18,387 bases of DNA, from assembly GCA_036262835.1 (NCBI GenBank), contig DATAID010000006.1, positions 1 through 18,387 on the forward strand, written 5' to 3'. Under the pieces are notes generated by a model that saw only the letters and a program-made list of their open reading frames with translations, did no database searches and was not told the origin of the DNA. Numbering within the stretch: position 1 is the first letter of the stretch; each line of letters opens with the position of its first letter. Position numbers and translations under genes: made by a program. This document shows positions 14,016 to 18,387 of the stretch, one piece after another. The stretch comes from RBG-16-66-20 sp036262835. Its GTDB lineage: Bacteria > Pseudomonadota > Gammaproteobacteria > Burkholderiales > SG8-39.

Positions 14016-14906
14016 CTATTTGCTTTTTATCAGGGTTCCGACGCCTTCGTCGGTCAGAACTTCCAGCAGCAGCGCGTGCGGCACCCGCCCGTCGATGATG
14101 TGGCAGGACTTGACGCCGGCGCGCGCCGCGTCGAGCACCGAGCCGATCTTGGGCAGCATGCCGCCCGAGATCACGCCCTTCGAGACCAGCTCGTCGATCT
14201 TGCGCGGCGTGAGCCCGGTGAGGAGCTTGCCCTTGTTGTCGAGCACGCCGGGCGTGTTCGTCATCATGACGAGCTTCTCGGCGCCCAGCACCTCGGCGAG
14301 CTTGCCCGCGACGAGATCCGCGTTGATGTTGTAGGTCACGCCGTCCGCGCCCGTGCCGATCGGCGCCACCACCGGGATGAAGCCGGAGGCCTCGAGCGCG
14401 GAGATGACGGTCGGATCGATTCTCTCGATCTCGCCCACCTGGCCCAGATCGACCTTGCCGTTGCCCTTGTCGGCGGGCAGGAGCATTTTCTTCGCGCGGA
14501 TGAACGCGCCGTCCTGCCCCGTGAGGCCGACCGCCTTGCCGCCCGCCTGGTTGATGAGCTCGACCACTTCCTTGTTGACCTGGCCGCCGAGCACCATCTC
14601 GACCACGTCCATCGTCTCGGCGTCGGTCACGCGCATGCCCTGCACGAACTCGCCCTTCTTGCCCAGGCGCGCGAGCACCGACTCGATCTGCGGTCCGCCG
14701 CCGTGCACCACCACCGGGCTCATGCCGACGAGCTTGAGCAGCGTCACGTCGCGCGCGAACGAGGACTTGAGCAGCGCGTCGGTCATGGCGTTGCCCCCGA
14801 ACTTGACCACGATCGTCTTGCCGTGGAAGCGCTGGATGTAGGGCAGCGCCTCGGCGAGGATCCTCGCCTTCTCGGCTGCCTGCGCGTTGTGAAGGGGGGC
14901 GTTCAT
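14016..14906 (-). CDS. argB: Acetylglutamate kinase
   Basis: ArgB phosphorylates N-acetylglutamate in the second step of arginine synthesis. The 296-residue protein has GKTIVVKFGGNAM (29-41), with the catalytic lysine K35, VVHGGGPQI, GLTGQDGAFIRAKK, YNINADLVAGKLAEVLGAEKLVMMTNTPGVLD, and the C-terminal GGMLPKIGSVLDAARAGV and HIIDGRVPHALLLEVLTDEGVGT. All are typical. The ATG at 14906 sits in the loop of a strong hairpin, with a G6 run as the only possible Shine-Dalgarno. It follows hsp20 by 26 nt on the same strand. TAGTAT 11 nt upstream could be a -10 element of its own promoter. Confidence 0.97.
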   Translation of the reverse strand: MNAPLHNAQAAEKARILAEALPYIQRFHGKTIVVKFGGNAMTDALLKSSFARDVTLLKLVGMSPVVVHGGGPQIESVLARLGKKGEFVQGMRVTDAETMDVVEMVLGGQVNKEVVELINQAGGKAVGLTGQDGAFIRAKKMLLPADKGNGKVDLGQVGEIERIDPTVISALEASGFIPVVAPIGTGADGVTYNINADLVAGKLAEVLGAEKLVMMTNTPGVLDNKGKLLTGLTPRKIDELVSKGVISGGMLPKIGSVLDAARAGVKSCHIIDGRVPHALLLEVLTDEGVGTLIKSK

Positions 14907-14917
14907 GGACGCCCCCC
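14894..14917 (-). promoter_or_regulatory. Perfect 9-bp GC hairpin with the argB start codon in its loop
   Basis: On the minus strand GGGGGGCGT (14917-14909) pairs with ACGCCCCCC (14902-14894), leaving the loop CCATGA that contains the argB ATG. The 5' arm is also the only G-rich, Shine-Dalgarno-like sequence. A transcript arriving from hsp20 would fold this, while one starting just after TAGTAT (14923-14918) would lack much of the 5' arm. Confidence 0.55.
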
Positions 14918-14932
14918 ATACTACAGAAAAAA

Positions 14933-15358
14933 TTACTGAATCGTGATCGCCTTGCGCGTCGGCGCGGCCTTCTTGGGCAGCGTCAGCTGAAGCACGCCGT
15001 CCTTGAACTTCGCCTCGACCTTCTCCTCGTCGAGCTCCTGCGGCAGCGCGAAGCTGCGCGACACCTTGCCGTACACGCGCTCGGTATGGAGCAGGCGGTC
15101 GGCCTCGGTCGCTTCCTTCTCGCGCTTCACTTCCGCCGAGAGGGTGACCTGTGCCCCGTCGATATCGACCTGGATGTCTTCCTTTTTCACTCCCGGAAGC
15201 TCGGCCGTGACGGCGTAGGCGCCGTTTTTCTCGGCGACTTCCACGCGCATGCGCGGCAGGGCGTCCTGGGTGCCGGCGACCACCGGGCGCACGAAAAAGC
15301 CCTTGAAAAAGTCGTCGACGATGTCGTTGAACGGATCAATACGTGCGATGTTGGCCAT
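14933..15358 (-). CDS. Small heat shock protein, Hsp20/alpha-crystallin family
   Basis: This is an ATP-independent holdase chaperone of 141 residues. The alpha-crystallin domain spans about 37-130 and includes YAVTAELPGVKKEDIQVDI, RVYGKVSRSFALP and FKDGVLQLTLPK. The C-terminal I138-T-I140 motif is the usual oligomerisation anchor. The ATG at 15358 has a perfect AGGAGG (15369-15364) five bases upstream, one of the strongest ribosome binding sites in the window, suiting rapid high expression. It is divergent from the ECF sigma gene with a 40-nt gap, so the two may share regulation. No CIRCE-type repeat or clear heat-shock promoter is visible in the gap. Confidence 0.95.
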   Translation of the reverse strand: MANIARIDPFNDIVDDFFKGFFVRPVVAGTQDALPRMRVEVAEKNGAYAVTAELPGVKKEDIQVDIDGAQVTLSAEVKREKEATEADRLLHTERVYGKVSRSFALPQELDEEKVEAKFKDGVLQLTLPKKAAPTRKAITIQ

Positions 15359-15386
15359 GTCAGCCTCCTGAAAATTGTCCTGAAGC

Positions 15387-15392
15387 TAAGAT
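15387..15392 (+). promoter_or_regulatory. Putative -10 hexamer for a leaderless ECF sigma factor transcript
   Basis: TAAGAT ends 6 nt before the sigma factor ATG at 15399, with GGGACC between. It lies in the 40-nt divergent gap with hsp20. I see no GGAAC-type ECF -35 element at proper spacing, so autoregulation by the encoded factor is not supported by sequence. Confidence 0.38.
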
Positions 15393-15398
15393 GGGACC

Positions 15399-15947
15399 AT
15401 GGCCGAGGATTTCAAGACCCAGGTCGAGAAGCTCCGCCCGTACCTGCTGCGCTACGCCCAGCTGCAGCTGCGCAGCGCCGAGGCGGCCGAGGACGCGGTC
15501 CAGGAGGCGCTCGTCGCCGCGCTCGCGGGCGCCTCGGGCTTTGCCGGGCGCTCGAACCTGCGCACCTGGCTCACCGGCATCCTCAAGCACAAGATCATCG
15601 ACCTCATCCGCAAGGCCAGCCGCGAGCAGACGGTCGACTCCGACGAGGCCTGGGAGGCCGCGTTCGACGGCAACGACCACTGGCGCGCCTTCCCGGCGGA
15701 GTGGGACGACCCCGACCGCTCGCTCGAGCAGAAGCAGTTCTTCGCCGCCCTGGAGATGTGCCTCGAGGGGCTGCCCGCGAAGACGGCCCGGGCGTTCCTG
15801 ATGCGGGAGCACATGGGGCTGGAAACTGACGAGATCTGTAAGGAGCTCGGCATTACCTCGACCCACTGCTGGGTGCTGCTCTATCGCGCGCGCATGGCGC
15901 TGCGCCGCTGCCTCGAGATCAACTGGTTCGGGAAGTCCGCTTCATGA
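15399..15947 (+). CDS. ECF-type RNA polymerase sigma factor
   Basis: The 182-residue protein has region 2 (about 11-80: LRPYLLRYAQLQLRSAEAAEDAVQEAL and LRTWLTGILKHKIIDLIRKA). An acidic linker follows (about 84-113), then region 4 (about 120-170: CLEGLPAKTARAFLMREHMGLETDEICKELGITSTHCWVLLYRARMALRRCL) with the DNA-binding helix-turn-helix. Regions 1.1 and 3 are missing, as in ECF factors. Region 4 contains several cysteines. The next gene, a zinc-finger anti-sigma factor, overlaps it by ATGA, the classic arrangement for a sigma/anti-sigma pair. By analogy to Neisseria RpoE/MseR and similar pairs it may answer oxidative or envelope stress, but the signal here is unknown. Divergent hsp20 is a plausible target. 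Confidence 0.93.
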   Translation: MAEDFKTQVEKLRPYLLRYAQLQLRSAEAAEDAVQEALVAALAGASGFAGRSNLRTWLTGILKHKIIDLIRKASREQTVDSDEAWEAAFDGNDHWRAFPAEWDDPDRSLEQKQFFAALEMCLEGLPAKTARAFLMREHMGLETDEICKELGITSTHCWVLLYRARMALRRCLEINWFGKSAS

Positions 15948-16129
15948 AGCTGCTCACGTGCAAGGAGGCGACGAGCCTCGTGTCGCAAGGCCTCGACCGC
16001 CGCCTCGGCGTTCTCGAGCGCGTGAGCCTGCGCCTGCACCTCCTCGTCTGCGACGGCTGCTCGCGCGTCGCGCGCCAGCTTCCTTTCCTGCGCAAGGCGC
16101 TCCGCCAGCTTGCCGATCACGACCACTGA
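15944..16129 (+). CDS. Short zinc-finger (zf-HC2/ZAS) anti-sigma factor
   Basis: The 61-residue protein carries the ZAS zinc signature: C6 near the N-terminus and H32-x3-C36-x2-C39 in HLLVCDGCSR. Such proteins bind region 2/4 of the partner sigma factor and release it when the zinc site is oxidised or otherwise changed. There is no TM helix, so it should act in the cytosol. It is much shorter than membrane anti-sigma factors but fits the small MseR-like type. Its ATG overlaps the sigma stop (ATGA), which favours equal synthesis of the two proteins. A CWC-type gene begins 20 nt before its stop. Confidence 0.88.
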   Translation: MKLLTCKEATSLVSQGLDRRLGVLERVSLRLHLLVCDGCSRVARQLPFLRKALRQLADHDH

Positions 16130-16316
16130 CCCGCGGCTCAACCGCGCCTGCTCGCGCTGCGGCGCCGCCCTGCACTGCGGCGCCGTATCGCGGGATGAGC
16201 ACTGCTGGTGCGAAAGCCTGCCCCCACTCGAACCTATCCCCGGACAGGGCTGCCTTTGCCGGAGTTGCCTCGAAAAAGCGTTGGGGCAAGCTTCTCACGC
16301 TCCCATCGGGCGTTGA
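16110..16316 (+). CDS. Cysteine-rich CWC family protein
   Basis: The 68-residue protein has eight cysteines in the pattern C14-x2-C17, C23, C32-W-C34, C48-x-C50-x2-C53. The Cys-Trp-Cys core and the terminal CLCRSCL are the hallmark of the Cys_rich_CWC family, probable zinc or iron-sulfur binders of unknown role. The only in-frame start before the first Cys is TTG at 16110, which overlaps the anti-sigma gene by 20 nt; AAGG lies 12 nt upstream. It is thus the third overlapping cistron of the sigma operon. Its last 83 nt are antisense to the end of the one-TM protein gene on the other strand, including the codons of the CLCRSCL motif. Confidence 0.82.
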   Translation: MPITTTDPRLNRACSRCGAALHCGAVSRDEHCWCESLPPLEPIPGQGCLCRSCLEKALGQASHAPIGR

Positions 16317-16611
16317 GGTCTTCGAGCGCGCCGCCGGCGACGGGACGGTATTTCTTCAGCAGCGCCTCCGCCTCATCGACGCGACCGCGCGCAAGAGCCG
16401 CTTGAATCGCGGCGACGATCGAGGCTTTGTTGGCTTCGAAGTCCGCCTTCAGCTGCGCGGCGTCTCGCACCGCTGCCTGCTGCCTTGCCGAGGCTTCGCC
16501 CTCTTCGATCGCGGAAACGCGAAAGACGGCCGCCGCGACCGCACCGACGAAAAGGGCGAGGACGATGACCGTCGCGATCACCCGGTGCCGCTCGAGCAAG
16601 ACGGCTTGCAT
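16234..16611 (-). CDS. Unrecognised one-TM protein downstream of hslU
   Basis: I do not recognise this 125-residue protein. It has a short cytosolic N-terminus (MQAVLLERHRV), one TM helix (about 11-30), and then a charged, Ala-rich helical region (about 33-87) with a TPR-like turn ARGRVDEAEALLKKY. The tail is basic (REKLAPTLFRGNSGKG). The ATG at 16611 lies 29 nt after the hslU stop on the same strand, so it is probably co-transcribed with hslVU. The ribosome binding site is weak (GTCGAG). The C-terminal 27 codons overlap the CWC gene on the opposite strand. A real gene is supported by the TM-plus-helix architecture and operon position, but not by any family match. Confidence 0.62.
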   Translation of the reverse strand: MQAVLLERHRVIATVIVLALFVGAVAAAVFRVSAIEEGEASARQQAAVRDAAQLKADFEANKASIVAAIQAALARGRVDEAEALLKKYRPVAGGALEDLNARWEREKLAPTLFRGNSGKGSPVRG

Positions 16612-16640
16612 CTCGACGCTATCGCTTTGCGCTGCGCGGA

Positions 16641-17954
16641 CTAGAGCACGTAGCGCGACAGGTCCTCGTTCGCTGCCAGCTCGCCGAGCTTTCGGTCGAC
16701 ATACGCGGCATCGATCGCCACGTCCTTCGGGCCGCGCGTGCCCGCGTCGAAGGAAATCTCCTCCAGCAGCTTCTCCAGCACCGTGGAAAGGCGCCGCGCG
16801 CCGATGTTCTCGGTGCGCTCGTTCACCTGGAAGGCGATCTCGGCGAGGCGCCGGATGGCGTCGGCCTGGAAATCGACCGCGACGCCCTCGGTGCCAAGCA
16901 GCGCCTGGTACTGCTTCACCTGGCTTGCGTCGGTGCCGACGAGGATGCGCTCGAAGTCCTCGACGGAGAGCGAGTCGAGCTCGACCCGGATCGGGAAGCG
17001 CCCCTGCAGCTCGGGGATGAGGTCGGAGGGCTTGGCGAGGTGAAACGCCCCCGAGGCGATGAAGAGGATGTGGTCGGTTCGCACCATGCCGTACTTCGTG
17101 GTCACCGTCGTGCCCTCGACGAGCGGCAGGAGGTCGCGCTGCACGCCCTGGCGCGAGACGTCCGCGCCCTGCATCTCCGAGCGGCTGGTGATCTTGTCGA
17201 TCTCGTCGAGGAAGACGATGCCGTTCTGCTCGGCGTTTGCCACGGCGCGCGCCTTGAGGTCGTCTTCGTTCACCAGGCGCGCCGCCTCCTCGTCGCCGAG
17301 GATCTGCGCCGCCTCGCGGATCTTCATCCGCCGCAGGCGGCGGCGCCCGCCGCCGAGGTTGGAAAGCATGCCCTGGATCTGCGAGGTGAGGTCCTCCATG
17401 CCGGGCGGCGCCAGGATCTCCATCTGCGGTTGCGTGAGCGCCACCTCGATGTCGATCTCCTTGTCGTCCAGCTCGCCCTCGCGCAGCTTCTTGCGGAAGG
17501 TCTGGCGCGTACCGGATGCGGGATCCTGCGATCCCACCAGGACATCGAGGATGCGCTCTTCCGCCGCCTCCTGAGCGCGCGCGCGCACGCGGCGCATCGC
17601 CTGCTCGCGCGTCTGCTTGACGCTGATCTCCACCAGGTCGCGCACGATGGTGTCGACGTCGCGGCCGACGTAGCCCACTTCCGTGAACTTGGTCGCCTCC
17701 ACCTTGATGAACGGCGCGTCGGCGAGGCGCGCCAGGCGGCGCGCGATCTCGGTCTTGCCCACGCCGGTGGGGCCGATCATGAGGATGTTCTTCGGCGTGA
17801 TCTCCTGGCGCAGCGGCTCGCCCACCTGCATGCGGCGCCAGCGGTTGCGCAGCGCGATCGCCACCGCCCGCTTCGCCCGGGCCTGGCCGACGATGTACTT
17901 GTCGAGCTCGTGGACGATTTCCTGCGGCGTCATGACGGAAATCGCGCCGCTCAC
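16641..17954 (-). CDS. hslU: ATP-dependent protease ATPase subunit HslU
   Basis: HslU is the hexameric AAA+ unfoldase that feeds proteins to HslV. The 437 residues include the N-terminal MTPQEIVHELDKYIVGQ, Walker A GPTGVGKT (K67), and the pore-loop segment VGYVGRD. The I-domain follows, then Walker B IVFLDEIDKI, the sensor and arginine-finger region, and the C-terminal tail NEDLSRYVL, which docks into HslV. Two starts compete. The GTG at 17954 overlaps the hslV stop (GTGA) and has GAGG 7 nt upstream; an ATG at 17933 begins at MTPQEI but lacks a Shine-Dalgarno. I use the GTG, which also gives a length nearer the E. coli protein. Expressed with hslV, it is a classic heat-shock protease component. 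Confidence 0.96.
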   Translation of the reverse strand: MSGAISVMTPQEIVHELDKYIVGQARAKRAVAIALRNRWRRMQVGEPLRQEITPKNILMIGPTGVGKTEIARRLARLADAPFIKVEATKFTEVGYVGRDVDTIVRDLVEISVKQTREQAMRRVRARAQEAAEERILDVLVGSQDPASGTRQTFRKKLREGELDDKEIDIEVALTQPQMEILAPPGMEDLTSQIQGMLSNLGGGRRRLRRMKIREAAQILGDEEAARLVNEDDLKARAVANAEQNGIVFLDEIDKITSRSEMQGADVSRQGVQRDLLPLVEGTTVTTKYGMVRTDHILFIASGAFHLAKPSDLIPELQGRFPIRVELDSLSVEDFERILVGTDASQVKQYQALLGTEGVAVDFQADAIRRLAEIAFQVNERTENIGARRLSTVLEKLLEEISFDAGTRGPKDVAIDAAYVDRKLGELAANEDLSRYVL

Positions 17955-18387
17955 TCCAGCACCTCGAGGGTCCGCTGGTGATTGGTGTAGATGCACAAGT
18001 CCGCCGCCACCGCGAGCGACTTGTCGACGATGTCCCGCACGGACAAGTCCGTGTTCTCGAGCAGGGCACGCGCCGCGGATTGCGCATACGGGCCGCCGGA
18101 GCCGATGGCGACGATGCCGTACTCCGGCTCCAGCACGTCGCCCAGGCCGGTGATGATGAGCGAGTGCTGCCGGTCGGCGACGGCGAGCATCGCCTCCAGG
18201 CGGCGCAGGATGCGGTCGGTGCGCCAGTCCTTGGCGAGCTCCACCGCCGAGCGCATGAGGTTGCCCTGGTGCTTGTCGAGCTTGGACTCGAAGCGCTCGA
18301 AGAGCGTGAATGCATCGGCCGTGCCGCCAGCGAAGCCCGCCAGGATGCGATCGTGATGGAGGCGGCGGATTTTGCGCGCGCCGCCCT
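17951..18387 (-). CDS. hslV: ATP-dependent protease subunit HslV (N-terminus beyond window)
   Basis: This is the threonine peptidase core of the HslVU protease. About 144 residues are visible, from GGARKIRRLHHDRILAGFAGGTADAFTLFE to IYTNHQRTLEVLE. Diagnostic motifs are AGFAGGTADAFTLFERF, AVELAKDWRTDR, LIITGLGDV and AIGSGGPYAQSAARALLENT. The first 30 or so residues, including the catalytic Thr after the initiator Met, lie outside the window. The gene is not truncated biologically as far as can be seen. Its TGA overlaps the probable hslU GTG. Confidence 0.96.
   Translation of the reverse strand, partial: GGARKIRRLHHDRILAGFAGGTADAFTLFERFESKLDKHQGNLMRSAVELAKDWRTDRILRRLEAMLAVADRQHSLIITGLGDVLEPEYGIVAIGSGGPYAQSAARALLENTDLSVRDIVDKSLAVAADLCIYTNHQRTLEVLE

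Noticed and set aside
12960..14939. A 659-codon plus-strand open frame opposite slmA, the nucleotidase and argB
   Set aside because: It is antisense to three clearly identified genes and its translation is Arg/Asp/His-rich with no domain. High GC suppresses stop codons in this frame.
15359..15398. ECF-type autoregulatory promoter (GGAAC plus GTC-like -10) or a heat-shock repeat in the hsp20-sigma gap
   Set aside because: No GGAAC-like -35 at the right spacing and no inverted repeat of the CIRCE type is visible in the 40 nt.
16612..18315. Upstream extension of the one-TM protein frame to 693 codons through hslU and hslV
   Set aside because: The upstream part is a shifted frame of hslU and hslV. 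Only the portion from the ATG at 16611 has protein-like features.

Overview
The window is ordinary, gene-dense, GC-rich chromosomal DNA from a betaproteobacterium, judged from protein families and gene order. Diagnostic blocks are cytochrome oxidase coxB-coxA behind a DUF2244-type gene; bioC beside comF/trmL; the yibN-grxC-secB-gpsA cluster next to gpmA-envC-ctpA; argB with a HAD 5'-nucleotidase and slmA; and hslVU. I see no phage, IS element, CRISPR array, tRNA or rRNA. No gap between genes exceeds 300 bases.

Layout. (a) 1-4420, minus strand: amidase, bioC, a short DUF2244-like membrane protein, coxB (with fused cytochrome c) and the N-terminal part of coxA, tightly spaced. (b) 4448-5604, plus strand: comF and trmL, running tail-to-tail into gpsA. 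(c) 5605-8203, minus strand: yibN-like rhodanese, grxC, secB, SH3 protein and gpsA, mostly coupled by start/stop overlaps. (d) 8217-12360, plus strand, divergent from (c): gpmA, envC, ctpA and, after three small hairpins, a moeB/thiF-type E1-like gene. (e) 12362-15358, minus strand: hsp20, argB, HAD nucleotidase, slmA and a cysteine-free IscA-like protein. (f) 15399-16316, plus strand, divergent from hsp20: three overlapping cistrons encoding an ECF sigma factor, a zinc-finger anti-sigma factor and an eight-cysteine CWC protein. (g) 16234-18387, minus strand: hslV (cut by the window edge), hslU and an unrecognised one-TM protein whose 3' end overlaps the CWC gene antisense.

Functional themes are respiration (CoxAB), envelope and division (EnvC, CtpA, SlmA), protein quality control and stress (SecB, Hsp20, HslVU, ECF/anti-sigma), redox (Grx), and central or biosynthetic metabolism (GpmA, GpsA, ArgB, BioC).

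The most interesting signals are small. Four genes that begin transcription units (amidase, gpmA, slmA, ECF sigma) carry a TANNNT hexamer 6-7 nt before the start codon and no Shine-Dalgarno, suggesting leaderless mRNAs, while hsp20, coxA and coxB have purine-rich Shine-Dalgarno sequences. The argB start codon lies in the loop of a perfect 9-bp GC hairpin. envC has no ATG, GTG or TTG start that keeps its signal peptide. The rhodanese has Ser at the catalytic Cys position. The sigma/anti-sigma/CWC triplet between hsp20 and hslVU is a compact candidate stress-sensing module. I found no clear wholly new system.
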